Of a DNA stretch of 64,000 nucleotides, positions 14,135 through 23,276 are shown piece after piece. The notes under the pieces were generated by a model, which saw only the letters and a program-made list of their open reading frames with translations, was not told where the DNA came from and made no database searches. Position numbers and translations under genes: made by a program. The DNA comes from Polynucleobacter wuianus (GTDB lineage Bacteria > Pseudomonadota > Gammaproteobacteria > Burkholderiales > Burkholderiaceae). The stretch spans positions 1,674,001 to 1,738,000 of the forward strand of contig NZ_CP015922.1 in assembly GCF_001659725.1 (NCBI RefSeq). The letters run 5' to 3'. Numbering within the stretch: the first letter of the stretch is position 1; each line of letters begins with the position of its first letter.

Positions 14135-15295
14135 TTAGTTAAAGGTATGCCCTGCTTTTTTGAACGTATTTCTAGCGATGTTTAGTTGATGAATTTGACT
14201 CGTTCCCTCATAGAGGCGGAAAAGACGCACATCTCGATAAAATCTCTCAATCGGGTTATCTGAAATATAACCATATCCACCTAGCATCTGTACACAACGA
14301 TCGGCAACCCTTCCACACATTTCCGAGGAGAAATATTTGCAGATGGAAGCTTCCATGCTGACATCTTCTCCAGAGTCACGTTTTCGAGCAGTTTCTAAAA
14401 CAAGTGCTTTAGCAGCATAAATTTCAGTTTGACAGTCTGCAATCATCGCCTGCACTAATTGAAAAGTGCCAATAGACTTGCCAAATTGCTCTCTGACAGA
14501 TGCATAGTTCACAATTTCATCTAACATGCGAATGGCTGGACCAATACAAAGTGCTGCTAAATGTATGCGTTGCTTATTTAATACTTTCATTGCAGTTTTA
14601 AAGCCTGCGCCCTCTATCCCGATCAGGTTGCTACCAGGAATACGGCAGTTTTCAAAATGTACCTCTGAAACCGGGGATCCTGCTTGCCCCATTTTTTTAT
14701 ATGGGCTACCAACAGTGAGTCCTGGCGTATTTCTTTCTATTAAAAATGCAGAAACACCATCAGCCTTAGGCTTGCTCTGATCTGTTCTTGCCATAACGGT
14801 AAATAGATCAGATATGGGCGCATTAGTAATAAAGCATTTGGTACCATTTAAGATGAAATCATTTCCCTCTTTTCTTGCCGAAGTTTTTAAAGAGGCAGCA
14901 TCAGAGCCTGCATCAGGCTCGGTAATTGCAAAGCACCCGGTAATTTCACCGCTAGCTAGTCTGGGTAAATATTTTTCTTTTTGTGCTTCTGATCCATCGG
15001 CAACTAAAGCCTCCGATCCAATTCCAGTGTTGGTTCCTACTCGCGCACGAAAGGCAACAGAGCATTGCGATATTTCCATAGCGGCCAATACCAGTTCTTC
15101 AGTCGTCATACCGAAACCGCCATATGTCTCTGGAATTGAGAATCCAAATAGTCCGAACCCAGCCATATCGGCCACTAAATCTGGGGGCACCTCATGTAGT
15201 AATTCAACTTCCGCTTCACGAGGAATAAGTTTATTCTGGCAATACTTTTTTAGTGAGTCTAAAAAAGAAGAGAATTCGTTTGGGTTACGAATCAT
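14135..15295 (-). CDS. Acyl-CoA dehydrogenase
   Basis: A 386-residue flavoprotein that oxidises an acyl-CoA to the 2-enoyl-CoA. Family signatures are CFAITEPDAGSDAASLKTSA near residue 120-140, the FAD segment FGKSIGTFQLVQAMIAD near 260, and the C-terminal QMLGGYGYISDNPIERFYRDVR...YEGTSQIHQLNIAR. It lies 29 bases from the MaoC gene. Together with MaoC, the CoA transferase and the AcuI-like reductase it suggests side-chain or branched-acid degradation. Chain length is not readable. Confidence 0.93.
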   Translation of the reverse strand: MIRNPNEFSSFLDSLKKYCQNKLIPREAEVELLHEVPPDLVADMAGFGLFGFSIPETYGGFGMTTEELVLAAMEISQCSVAFRARVGTNTGIGSEALVADGSEAQKEKYLPRLASGEITGCFAITEPDAGSDAASLKTSARKEGNDFILNGTKCFITNAPISDLFTVMARTDQSKPKADGVSAFLIERNTPGLTVGSPYKKMGQAGSPVSEVHFENCRIPGSNLIGIEGAGFKTAMKVLNKQRIHLAALCIGPAIRMLDEIVNYASVREQFGKSIGTFQLVQAMIADCQTEIYAAKALVLETARKRDSGEDVSMEASICKYFSSEMCGRVADRCVQMLGGYGYISDNPIERFYRDVRLFRLYEGTSQIHQLNIARNTFKKAGHTFN

Positions 15296-15323
15296 AGGGC
15301 TCCTTTAATCAAGGTATAAAATT

Positions 15324-15809
15324 TCATTGCGAAGCCTCGCTATCAAAAGCCCCATAACGTCGGCTTACCCATTCTGCGATCATGCAAGGCCGCTCCTTAT
15401 CTTCTTGCTCTATAGATACATTCCAAATAATTTGTACTCCACCTTTAAATGCCTCAAGGGAGGTTAAGGTGAAATGAGCGCGCACTCTAGAATTTACTAA
15501 AACTGGATCAGTAAATCTGACTTTATTAGCTCCATAATTGATCGACAATGTAACGCCATCAATGTGAACAGTATCTGTGAAAAATCTACTTAAGAGTGAG
15601 AGGATTAAAAAGCCATGAGCTATTGTGACGCCATAAGGGGATTCTTTAGCAGCTCTTACTGGGTCTACGTGTATCCACTGATTATCTCCACCGGCCTCTG
15701 CAAATAAATCAATACGCTGTTGAGTGATTTCCTGCCAATCGGAAGGGGGAAGCTGTTTGCCAACCCAGTTTTTTAGTTCGTTAAGAGAGCCAAGTGTAAT
15801 TTTGTGCAT
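15324..15809 (-). CDS. MaoC-family (R)-hydratase/dehydratase
   Basis: A 161-residue hot-dog protein. The hydratase-2 motif is visible: D and H in AGGDNQWIHVDPVRA (residues about 55-70), then GVTIAHGFLILSLLS. It hydrates 2-enoyl-CoA or dehydrates 3-hydroxyacyl-CoA. Positioned between the acyl-CoA dehydrogenase and CoA transferase genes, it should act on the dehydrogenase product. Confidence 0.88.
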   Translation of the reverse strand: MHKITLGSLNELKNWVGKQLPPSDWQEITQQRIDLFAEAGGDNQWIHVDPVRAAKESPYGVTIAHGFLILSLLSRFFTDTVHIDGVTLSINYGANKVRFTDPVLVNSRVRAHFTLTSLEAFKGGVQIIWNVSIEQEDKERPCMIAEWVSRRYGAFDSEASQ

Positions 15810-15821
15810 GCAGTACCCCTT

Positions 15822-17042
15822 TTATATAACGTTGCTAGCTTTTAGTTTGGAAATTTCTTCATCACTCAAGCCAAGTTCAGAATAAAAAGAAATATTATGG
15901 GCGCCAGTTTTCGATCCACTATGGGGGATATATTCGGGTATGCCAGAAAAACGCGGAACGATACAAGGAGCCGGAATACTACCTAAATCTTCATCAGGCA
16001 GCCTGATAATTGCATTACGTTCTATAAAGTGGGGATCATTCAAGACATCATTAATGTCATAAACCTTTGTAAAAGGAACATCATGCCGGTTAAGGGCTAT
16101 TGCTAACATTTCAAAATTTAGCGAAGAGCACCAGGTAGAGATAATTTGGTCTATTTCATCTAAATTCTTTAGGCGCAACTGATTATTAGAAAATTTAGGA
16201 TTGTTTGCCAATTCTTCCATTCCCATTGCAGAACAAAACCGCTTAAATATTGGATCAGAAGAGCCAACTACGCTAACCCAAACCTCATCAGATGTTTTGT
16301 AAATATTAGAAGGGGCTGTATATGTTGCCCTTGATCCGGCACGCCCGCGAATGTAATTTAATTGATCCAGCTCTACTGCGAGTGGATCAAGTAGACGCAT
16401 CATGGCCTCGGTTGCGGATAGGTCGATTTCCCTGCCGACCATATCTTTTGCTCGAGAGCTCTCAACTAAAGCTGCTGCTATAGAGAACGCGCCAAATAAT
16501 CCGGAAACTACATCTCCTAAAGGGTAATTCATATGCTGCGGGGGGCCATCGGCCATTCCAGTTAAGTTTGTAAAACCACTCATTGCCTCAAAGATGCGAG
16601 CAAAGCCTGGCCTTCTGGCATAGGGGCCGGTCTGACCAAACCCAGTAAGGCGAAGAACAATAAGCTGAGGATTGGCTTGATGTAAGGTTTTGATATCCAG
16701 GCCCCATTGATCAAGGGTGCCAGTCCTAAAATTTTCTACTAGCACATCAAATGAGGGCAGCATTCTCAAAAAAATTTCTTTTCCCTCAGGCTTTCGCACA
16801 TCTAGAGTAATGCCTTGTTTGCCTCTATTGGTAACTTTCCAATATAAAGAATGATGGTCCTTCATGGGGGCAAAAGTTCTTAAAGGGTCACTACTAGCAG
16901 GTAGCTCGAGTTTGGTGACTTCAGCACCTAGGTCAGCGCAAAGCGTCGCTGCAAATGGACCAGCAATTACGGTGGCCATATCGAGGATACGAACGCCGGA
17001 TAAAGGGCCTTTATTGGTTACTGCTGCCTTAGGTGTACTCAT
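15822..17042 (-). CDS. Family III CoA-transferase (CaiB/BaiF)
   Basis: A 406-residue enzyme that moves CoA between carboxylic acids. The family start GVRILDMATVIAGPFAATLCADLGAEVTKLE (about 15-45), the NRGKQGITLD motif and the RLTGFGQTGPYARRPGFARIFEAMSG segment with the catalytic-Asp region are present. It is the first gene of the minus-strand operon and is divergent from iclR, with the IclR-type operator in between. It probably activates the acid that starts the pathway. Confidence 0.92.
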   Translation of the reverse strand: MSTPKAAVTNKGPLSGVRILDMATVIAGPFAATLCADLGAEVTKLELPASSDPLRTFAPMKDHHSLYWKVTNRGKQGITLDVRKPEGKEIFLRMLPSFDVLVENFRTGTLDQWGLDIKTLHQANPQLIVLRLTGFGQTGPYARRPGFARIFEAMSGFTNLTGMADGPPQHMNYPLGDVVSGLFGAFSIAAALVESSRAKDMVGREIDLSATEAMMRLLDPLAVELDQLNYIRGRAGSRATYTAPSNIYKTSDEVWVSVVGSSDPIFKRFCSAMGMEELANNPKFSNNQLRLKNLDEIDQIISTWCSSLNFEMLAIALNRHDVPFTKVYDINDVLNDPHFIERNAIIRLPDEDLGSIPAPCIVPRFSGIPEYIPHSGSKTGAHNISFYSELGLSDEEISKLKASNVI

Positions 17043-17103
17043 ATTCTTTTAGTCGGTTTTGGTAGGAATTTCTATTGAATCAGAGAAAATCATGATCATC
17101 AGT

Positions 17104-17124
17104 GTGTTTCGCTAGGCGAAACAC
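17104..17124. promoter_or_regulatory. Perfect palindrome, probable IclR operator
   Basis: GTGTTTCGC (17104-17112), TAG spacer, GCGAAACAC (17116-17124): a perfect 9-3-9 inverted repeat. It lies in the divergent gap between the CoA-transferase gene (start 17042) and iclR (start 17194), where an IclR dimer would control both. Confidence 0.75.
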
Positions 17125-17193
17125 TTGTTAGAATAGATTGCGATCCAGCAGGAAAAGAATCAGGATCTATAAACCTTGAAAGGGATAAAAGTC

Positions 17194-17979
17194 GTGATCG
17201 ATCGTCAGTTTGCAATTAATCTAAGTAGGGGCCTAGAAGTGCTGAGGGCGTTTAATCCTGCCGACCAATTACTTGGTAACAAAGAGTTGTGTGAAAGAAC
17301 TTCGCTACCTAAGGCAACAGTTTCGCGCCTAACTTACACGCTTGAAAAATTGGGTTACTTATTAAAGGTGGATCGATTGCAAAAATATCGCCTTGGACCT
17401 GGTGTTTTAATGCTGGGTTATCCCATGTTGGCTGGTTTAGAAATCCGGCATTTAGCTCGCCCTCATATGGAGCAGTTAGCCACTAAAACAAAGTGGACGG
17501 TTAACTTGGGAATGCTTGGGCGTCTTGAAGTTGTATATATAGACGCATTGCGATTGGATCGTCGGAATTTCCTAAAGCCAGATATTGGAAGTAGTAGGCC
17601 ACTTTTAACTACTTCGATAGGACGCGCTCTTTTGCTGGCCTCTTCGGAAAAAGATCAGAACGCTATTTTAAATAGAATAAAGATTGCTTATCCGACCCAG
17701 TATCGTAAGGACGTACACCACTTTAATCGAGATAAAGCTTTTTATGAGAAAAATTCGTACTGCCTGAGTCTTGGGGATTGGGAGTCAAATGTATGTGCTG
17801 TATCAGTCCCGCTTAGGGTTGGAAGTAGTGACGATCCAACTATTGCGCTCAATTGCACTCTTAGTGGTTCAAAGCTTTCTCAACAAGAGATCCATCAATC
17901 CATTATTCCGCATTTATTTGAAGCAAAACACAATATTGAAAAGGATAGCGGAAGAATTTTTATCAGTAGAAAATATTGA
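17194..17979 (+). CDS. IclR-family transcriptional regulator
   Basis: A 261-residue regulator with an N-terminal winged helix (LGNKELCERTSLPKATVSRLTYTLEKLGYL, about 25-55) and a C-terminal effector domain (SIGRALL..., residues about 130-250). I start it at GTG 17194, behind AAAGGG; a TTG at 17176 is possible. It is divergent from the CoA-transferase operon and followed by an enoyl-CoA hydratase gene 36 bases later. It probably represses both until the acid or its CoA ester binds. Confidence 0.88.
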   Translation: MIDRQFAINLSRGLEVLRAFNPADQLLGNKELCERTSLPKATVSRLTYTLEKLGYLLKVDRLQKYRLGPGVLMLGYPMLAGLEIRHLARPHMEQLATKTKWTVNLGMLGRLEVVYIDALRLDRRNFLKPDIGSSRPLLTTSIGRALLLASSEKDQNAILNRIKIAYPTQYRKDVHHFNRDKAFYEKNSYCLSLGDWESNVCAVSVPLRVGSSDDPTIALNCTLSGSKLSQQEIHQSIIPHLFEAKHNIEKDSGRIFISRKY

Positions 17980-18015
17980 GAGATTTATAAAAAATAATCT
18001 TTATAGGGGTTTGCA

Positions 18016-18792
18016 ATGAGTTACGAGTGCATTGATTTAAGAGTTGATAGCGGCGTGGCATTTCTTTTTCTTAATAGACCAAGTAAGCATAATGCCTTAA
18101 ACGATCAGATAAGACATGAGCTTATCAACGCTCTTGAGTCGGTATCAAATGATGAGAGTATATTCGCTGTTATTTTGAGTGGAAATGGGGTTAGTTTTTG
18201 TGCGGGTGGTGATATTGAGGCGATGGCTAAAAGGCTTGAGATTCAAGCTGGCGAAATAGCTATCAAGGGGTGGAAGAGACATCAAGAAATTCAGCGAATG
18301 ATTACGCTGATTCACAATATGCCAAAACCCATTATTGCTGCAGTAAATGGCTCAGCTTTTGGATTGGGCGCTGATTTAGCGCTAGCATGTGATTTCATTA
18401 TTGCCAGTGAAAATGCGTTGTTTTGCTGGTCATACATTGACAGAGCTGTGATTCCAGATGGAGGTGGGATGTATTTTTTACCTCGAAGAGTTGGAATGAG
18501 CTTGGCTAAAGATTTAATCTTCTCAGGAAGAAGGGTCAAATCTGAAGAGGCAATGACAATCGGCATCATAGATCGCTGCTCAGATCCTGGCGATTTACTC
18601 GAGAATGCTAAACAATGGGCTAATACATTTAATGACACAGCCAAGCCTGCCTTCATGCTGAGCAAGCATATTATTAATAAAAGCCTAGAGTCTTCGCTTG
18701 AGGATATTTTTTCTCAAAGTAATATGGCTCTAGGAATGTGTTTTAGTTCTGTGGAGCATCGAACATCGGTTGAAAATTTTCTGAATAGATGA
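18016..18792 (+). CDS. Enoyl-CoA hydratase/isomerase
   Basis: A 258-residue crotonase-fold protein. Oxyanion-hole segments are present (LNRPSKHNALND near 20, FCAGGDIEAMA near 60-72, AAVNGSAFGLGADLALACDF near 105-125). By alignment the usual first catalytic Glu position falls in FCWSYIDRAVIPDGGG, which carries Asp/Ile substitutions, so it may not be a standard hydratase. It lies just downstream of iclR and complements the divergent acyl-CoA genes. Confidence 0.88.
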   Translation: MSYECIDLRVDSGVAFLFLNRPSKHNALNDQIRHELINALESVSNDESIFAVILSGNGVSFCAGGDIEAMAKRLEIQAGEIAIKGWKRHQEIQRMITLIHNMPKPIIAAVNGSAFGLGADLALACDFIIASENALFCWSYIDRAVIPDGGGMYFLPRRVGMSLAKDLIFSGRRVKSEEAMTIGIIDRCSDPGDLLENAKQWANTFNDTAKPAFMLSKHIINKSLESSLEDIFSQSNMALGMCFSSVEHRTSVENFLNR

Positions 18793-18818
18793 TAAAAAAT
18801 CCTTATTTAAAAAAGTAC

Positions 18819-18997
18819 TTTGGAGCAATAAGGTATTAGATGGTTGCTCCAAAAATCCTGTGGTTATGAAAACCAAAGAGTGAAAGACTGCTTCTCTTAA
18901 ATCCACGAATTTGCTTACACATTTGCTTACACACCGACACTGACCACCCGCAGAGCCCCTGTTTATATGGGTCTATCATGGGCTTCTGCTCTCATAA
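18819..18997 (+). repeat. Island-end repeat, copy 2 (hairpin, 12-mers, CTCATAA)
   Basis: Close copy of 3158-3336. The hairpin TTTGGAGCAA (18819-18828) / TTGCTCCAAA (18844-18853) is perfect. TTTGCTTACACA occurs at 18910-18921 and 18922-18933, and CTGCTCTCATAA at 18986-18997. What follows is not tRNA sequence, so this is the element side of a junction. The gap 18793-19208 contains only this and the next two repeats. Confidence 0.7.
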
Positions 18998-19070
18998 CCA
19001 GAGAACCTAAACAGGACCAAAAATTAATCAAAAGCTAGTTTTTGAGATTAAAAGTGAGATTTGGTCATTT

Positions 19071-19092
19071 AAGCGTTACTTTAAGTAACGCT
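19071..19092. repeat. Palindromic repeat P, copy 7
   Basis: AAGCGTTACTTTAAGTAACGCT, near-identical to the copy at 3118. Confidence 0.85.
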
Positions 19093-19102
19093 GGACATGC
19101 TC

Positions 19103-19133
19103 GAAAGTGTGTAGACGCTTACTACACACTTTC
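19103..19133. repeat. Perfect 12-bp inverted repeat
   Basis: GAAAGTGTGTAG (19103-19114), 7-base spacer, CTACACACTTTC (19122-19133). No T run follows directly, so it is not an obvious terminator. It lies 76 bases from the end of the GntR gene. Confidence 0.7.
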
Positions 19134-19208
19134 TAGTGCATCTTCCGCAAACATATAGTTATGCAATTTAAGAAATAGGATGCATGTTGATTATGGAAAG
19201 CAATTTTT

Positions 19209-19907
19209 TTAGCCGACCGCTTGTTTCCTGACATCTTGTAACATTCCTAAGGTAATTTTTCTTACCTCAATCTTGCTTTGTTCGATATGTGCCTTTAGCA
19301 ATCTTTGAGCCTCAGCAGCTCTACCCGCCAAGATCGCCTTAATAATTTGACCATGCTCATCATAGGTATTGTTGATACGATCATTTTTTGTGAAGTCTAG
19401 CCTTCTAACAATCTTGATGCGTTCAGTTATCTCTGAATGTGTTTTAAGCATCTCTTCATTTCCAGATGCCTTAACTAATAAAGTATGGAATTGCTCATCG
19501 AGTATTCCGACTTCTAAAGTATTAAAGTTTCGCTTTGATTTAGGGGCTAGCCAGATTTTTTGCAGATCCTTGAAGATTTGATTATCTCGATTAGAGTTGC
19601 AAAGAGCATTAACAGCGTTTAGCTCAATCAAGATACGAAAGTCATATAGCTCATCAAGCTTGTCAAAATCTAAAGGGGCAACTTGCCAGCCGATCTTAGG
19701 AATAGATTTAATAAATCCACCATGCTGTAATTGCTGTAATGCTTGGCGTAAGGGAGTTCTACTTACTGATACTAGTTTGGCTAAATTGCCTTCCGAGATT
19801 AAATCCCCAGGCATCATCTCAAAATTAAAGATCTTCTGTTTAATCTGAGCATAGGCATGTTCTGCCAAACTGGAGAACTCGCTATTCATGGGAATAATAG
19901 ACGGCAT
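19209..19907 (-). CDS. GntR-family regulator (FCD/FadR type)
   Basis: A 232-residue repressor. An N-terminal winged helix (AYAQIKQKIFNFEMMPGDLISEGNLAKLVSVSRTPLRQALQQL, about 15-60) precedes an all-helical FCD domain with ligand/metal histidines (EQFHTLL, YDEHGQIIKAI, KAHIEQSK). ATG 19907 is chosen: it overlaps the stop of the upstream allophanate hydrolase gene (TAATG) behind AGGAG. The 14-bp palindrome at 24313, ahead of the operon's first gene, is its likely operator. Confidence 0.9.
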   Translation of the reverse strand: MPSIIPMNSEFSSLAEHAYAQIKQKIFNFEMMPGDLISEGNLAKLVSVSRTPLRQALQQLQHGGFIKSIPKIGWQVAPLDFDKLDELYDFRILIELNAVNALCNSNRDNQIFKDLQKIWLAPKSKRNFNTLEVGILDEQFHTLLVKASGNEEMLKTHSEITERIKIVRRLDFTKNDRINNTYDEHGQIIKAILAGRAAEAQRLLKAHIEQSKIEVRKITLGMLQDVRKQAVG

Positions 19908-21724
19908 TACTTTTGATCTCCTAATTGATGCATGTAAGCTCTCCACCCACCAAGATCGCTAATATCTTTTGCACCTTCAATTGCATATGGCTCGCAAATA
20001 AATCCTTTAACCCATGTGCCATCATCTAATTCAACATTGCCAAGGCCTAGTGGGGCGGGGATCAGCCCTAAGAATGATCCTACCTCAGACACTGGCATTG
20101 CATAGATCTCTAGATCAATCGCTGCTCCATTCGACTCAGATTTTACTAGCCCGGGTTTTGGTGGAGTGGTATTGGGTAGTGCAAAGAGCCGATAGGATTT
20201 GGCAGATTTGCAGGACTTGATTAAATGAGCATGCCTCTCAGTTAACTGTGAATGCAAAGGCATACCTTGAAGGTGCGCTCCAACCACGGCAATTTCTACG
20301 ATGTCCTTATTATTGCCGCTAATGGTGAGTTCAGAATGGGCTGCCTTGATCTCAGATTTGCCTAGTGAGAGACCAAATAAGATCTGCCACTGTGCTGCCA
20401 GTTTAAGTAGGGCGGTATCTGAGCCTTCTTGTGCTATCAGAGTCACTCCAAAGGGCATACCTTTTTCCGTAAATCCAGCAGGAACTGCCACAGCGCATAG
20501 ACGCATGAGATTGACGTAATTGGTATACATTCCTAATTCACTATTTTTCAAAATAGGATGGTTTTTTAAATCCTCTAAGGTAGGATGATTAGGGGCGCTT
20601 GGCACCAAAATGACATCACATTTTGCCCAAGTCTCCTTAGTCTCAATTTCTAACTCTTTTAACTGATAGATTGCTCTAAAGCCCTGCGCAGCTGTGTATG
20701 ATGCGCCACTTTGAATAATCTGCTTCACACTGGGATCGAAAGAATCTGGATGAGTATTTAAAAAATTTTCTGTGACGGCAAAACGCTCAGATACCCAGGG
20801 ACCATCATATAAGAGCTTTCCAGCTTTAACAAATGGATCAATGTCTACTTGAACAAGCTCAACGTCCAGGCCCTTTGCATTTTCTATGGCTTTAGCAAAA
20901 GCTTTTTGATACTGACCATCATCTAAAAATTGACAGCTAATAGGAATGCCTATGCGTGTGGGTCTTCTAAAGCTGGAGACTAGTTTTGGGATTGGATGGA
21001 ACTGCGCCTCTTTGATTCTATCAACTTCAGTAGATTTCATAACATCAAGAACAATATGAGCATCAGCAGCGGTGAGCGTCATGATGGATACGCAGTCAAT
21101 TGACTTACATGCTGGAAATACACCCTCAGTACTCACTAAGCCAGGCGTGGGTTTAGTGCCGACGATATTATTAAATGCCGCAGGTATTCGGCCAGAGCCA
21201 GCAGTATCAGTACCAAGGCTAAAGCAAACTAAACCCCTTGCAACTACTGAGGCAGAGCCTGAGCTCGATCCTCCACTGACATAAGTGGGGTCAAACGTAT
21301 TAGGCACAGCCCCATAGGGGGATCGAGTTCCCACTAGTCCAGTAGCAAATTGATCTAGATTAGTTTTGCCAATCAAGATGGCACCGGCATCGAGTAACTT
21401 TTGTACTACTGTCGCATTCTTTTTAGGATCAAATGCAAAGTCAGGACAAGCTGCAGTTGTCTCCCAGCCCAGCGCATCAATATTGTCTTTAATAGCAAAT
21501 GGAATACCGTATAGTGGCAAGTTAGCGATCGTTTTTTCTTTCGCCAGTAACTCCAGATTGTTTAGCTGTTTACTAATATTGCTATCAGTGGCTACGCAAA
21601 TCCAGGCTGGGTCTTTTGTTTCATGAAAGTGACTGCGAATAACATCTAGTAAGGCAGGAATATGCTTTTGTGGAGAAATCTCTCCAGCTTGATAGCAGTG
21701 AAGTAACTCTTTAATGGTAATCAC
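19907..21724 (-). CDS. atzF: Allophanate hydrolase (AtzF/DUR1-type)
   Basis: Hydrolyses allophanate to ammonia and CO2. The 605-residue protein has an amidase domain (about 1-440) with the Lys-Ser-Ser set: K79 in FAIKDNID, serines in YVSGGSSSGSASVV (149-161) and in GTDTAGSGRIP (171-181). The allophanate-type segment VGTKPTPGLVSTEGVFPACKSIDCVS follows, then the extra C-terminal domain (about 460-605). It lies after the transporter genes, and no urea carboxylase or biuret hydrolase gene is in the window. The source of allophanate is therefore open. Confidence 0.93.
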   Translation of the reverse strand: MITIKELLHCYQAGEISPQKHIPALLDVIRSHFHETKDPAWICVATDSNISKQLNNLELLAKEKTIANLPLYGIPFAIKDNIDALGWETTAACPDFAFDPKKNATVVQKLLDAGAILIGKTNLDQFATGLVGTRSPYGAVPNTFDPTYVSGGSSSGSASVVARGLVCFSLGTDTAGSGRIPAAFNNIVGTKPTPGLVSTEGVFPACKSIDCVSIMTLTAADAHIVLDVMKSTEVDRIKEAQFHPIPKLVSSFRRPTRIGIPISCQFLDDGQYQKAFAKAIENAKGLDVELVQVDIDPFVKAGKLLYDGPWVSERFAVTENFLNTHPDSFDPSVKQIIQSGASYTAAQGFRAIYQLKELEIETKETWAKCDVILVPSAPNHPTLEDLKNHPILKNSELGMYTNYVNLMRLCAVAVPAGFTEKGMPFGVTLIAQEGSDTALLKLAAQWQILFGLSLGKSEIKAAHSELTISGNNKDIVEIAVVGAHLQGMPLHSQLTERHAHLIKSCKSAKSYRLFALPNTTPPKPGLVKSESNGAAIDLEIYAMPVSEVGSFLGLIPAPLGLGNVELDDGTWVKGFICEPYAIEGAKDISDLGGWRAYMHQLGDQK

Positions 21725-22506
21725 GCTCTCATCTCCCGTTGGAATATTTCCAATGCCAATGCTTTTGTTTTAATAAATTCTGTCTCACTGACACTCTCAG
21801 GTGATCTAGGTTTTGCCATGTCAAACGTGAGATATTCAGCAATGCGAGTAGGCCTGCGAGTTAATAATAAAATCTTGTCTGCTAAAAAGACTGCATCTTC
21901 CAGATCATGAGAGACGATCATCATCGTCACACCAGTACTCAAATTGGCTTCTTGTAACTTAGCCCTGATGAATAGGGTCATTTCAAAATCTAAAGCGGAG
22001 AAGGGCTCGTCCAAAAAAAGAATCTCTGGATTTGGAGCTAAGGCTCTCATAATTGAGACAGTTTGCATCTGACCGCCAGAAAGCTCATATGGGTAAAGAT
22101 TGAGATTAAATTTAATCTCAAATAAAGCTACCAGTTCATCAACTCGCGCTTTAACCTTATCCTTAGACATACCACTGCGTTTAAGCGGGTAGGCAATGTT
22201 GTCCCATGAACTCATCCAAGGAAAGAGAGCGTCACGATAATTTTGAAACACGTAGCCAATAGTTGTCTTATCTAAGGTTTTGCCGTCAAACAGAACTTCC
22301 CCTGAATCAATTGGCATCAAACCAGAAACCATATTGATTAAGGTTGATTTTCCACACCCATTAGGGCCAAAGATTGAGACAATCTTTCCTTTAGGAATAT
22401 CTAAATTAAAGTTGTCATACAGGATGGCACCATTAAAAGACTTATCTAGACCGCGGATAGTAACGTGGGTTCCTATTTCCGCAGGAAATTCAAGTACGGT
22501 ACTCAT
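21721..22506 (-). CDS. ABC transporter ATP-binding protein (NitT/TauT family)
   Basis: A 261-residue ATPase with Walker A GPNGCGKST, signature LSGGQMQTV, Walker B ILFLDEPFSALD and the H-loop VSHDLEDAV. ATG 22506 overlaps the permease stop (ATGA), so it is preferred over 22521. The end overlaps the allophanate hydrolase start by 4 bases, giving one tightly coupled operon. It powers import of an N-rich compound, by context a precursor of allophanate. Confidence 0.92.
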   Translation of the reverse strand: MSTVLEFPAEIGTHVTIRGLDKSFNGAILYDNFNLDIPKGKIVSIFGPNGCGKSTLINMVSGLMPIDSGEVLFDGKTLDKTTIGYVFQNYRDALFPWMSSWDNIAYPLKRSGMSKDKVKARVDELVALFEIKFNLNLYPYELSGGQMQTVSIMRALAPNPEILFLDEPFSALDFEMTLFIRAKLQEANLSTGVTMMIVSHDLEDAVFLADKILLLTRRPTRIAEYLTFDMAKPRSPESVSETEFIKTKALALEIFQREMRA

Positions 22507-23270
22507 GCTTTTCCACCCCAATGAACAATACGCTTTTCTGAAATCAGAAATAAAAGATTAAGACCATAGCCAAGAGCGCCAGTAATGAGAATCGAGCTGT
22601 ACATCTCTTTGACATTAAATACTTGCTGAGCATCAATAATGCGATGTCCAAGACCGTTCTCAGAGCCAATAAACATCTCGGCTACGATCACAATCACTAA
22701 AGCCATTGAAATGCCCATGCGCAAACCGACAAAGGTTTGGGGCAGGCTCTCCATTAATAAGATATCTTTAAAAATAAAGCGAGTAGGTATACCCATTGTT
22801 TTGGCGGCGTTTACACGAGTCTTTTTCGCATTCATCACGCCATAGGCGCTATTAAACAGAATGACTAATACAGCGGCAAAAGCTGCAATTGCAATCTTAT
22901 TAATATCGGTAATACCAAAGATCAGCATAAACAGCGGTATCAAGGCAGATGAAGGTGTTGATCTAAAGAAGTCGATCAAGAATTCGACGCTACGATAAAT
23001 CTTTTCATTGCTACCCAAGATAATGCCTAAAGGAACCCCAATTGCAGTGGCAATTGCAAAGGCATAAAAGGTGCGCTTAATCGTGGCGAATAAATCACCA
23101 AAGATAGCGCCACTCATAAAAGAGTCAGCCATATAAGCCAATGTTGCCCCTGGTGGTGGCAGCAAGATTGGCTTTGCCCACTTTGCCTCCAAAATCAGGC
23201 TCCATAGCAGTAAAAGTGCAATGGGCCCAATTAATGGAAGGAGTTTTTGAAAATGATCTTTATTAATCAT
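22503..23270 (-). CDS. ABC transporter permease (NitT/TauT family)
   Basis: A 255-residue inner-membrane protein with about six hydrophobic segments. The EAA-like loop sits around MGIPTRFIFKDILLMESLPQTFVGLRMGISMALV (residues about 160-195). It lies 6 bases after the receptor gene and overlaps the ATPase gene. Substrate specificity rests on the receptor. Confidence 0.92.
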   Translation of the reverse strand: MINKDHFQKLLPLIGPIALLLLWSLILEAKWAKPILLPPPGATLAYMADSFMSGAIFGDLFATIKRTFYAFAIATAIGVPLGIILGSNEKIYRSVEFLIDFFRSTPSSALIPLFMLIFGITDINKIAIAAFAAVLVILFNSAYGVMNAKKTRVNAAKTMGIPTRFIFKDILLMESLPQTFVGLRMGISMALVIVIVAEMFIGSENGLGHRIIDAQQVFNVKEMYSSILITGALGYGLNLLFLISEKRIVHWGGKA

Positions 23271-23276
23271 GAGCTA

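Noticed and set aside
19907..21724. Urea amidolyase
   Set aside because: Only the allophanate hydrolase half is present; there is no biotin carboxylase or biotinyl domain.
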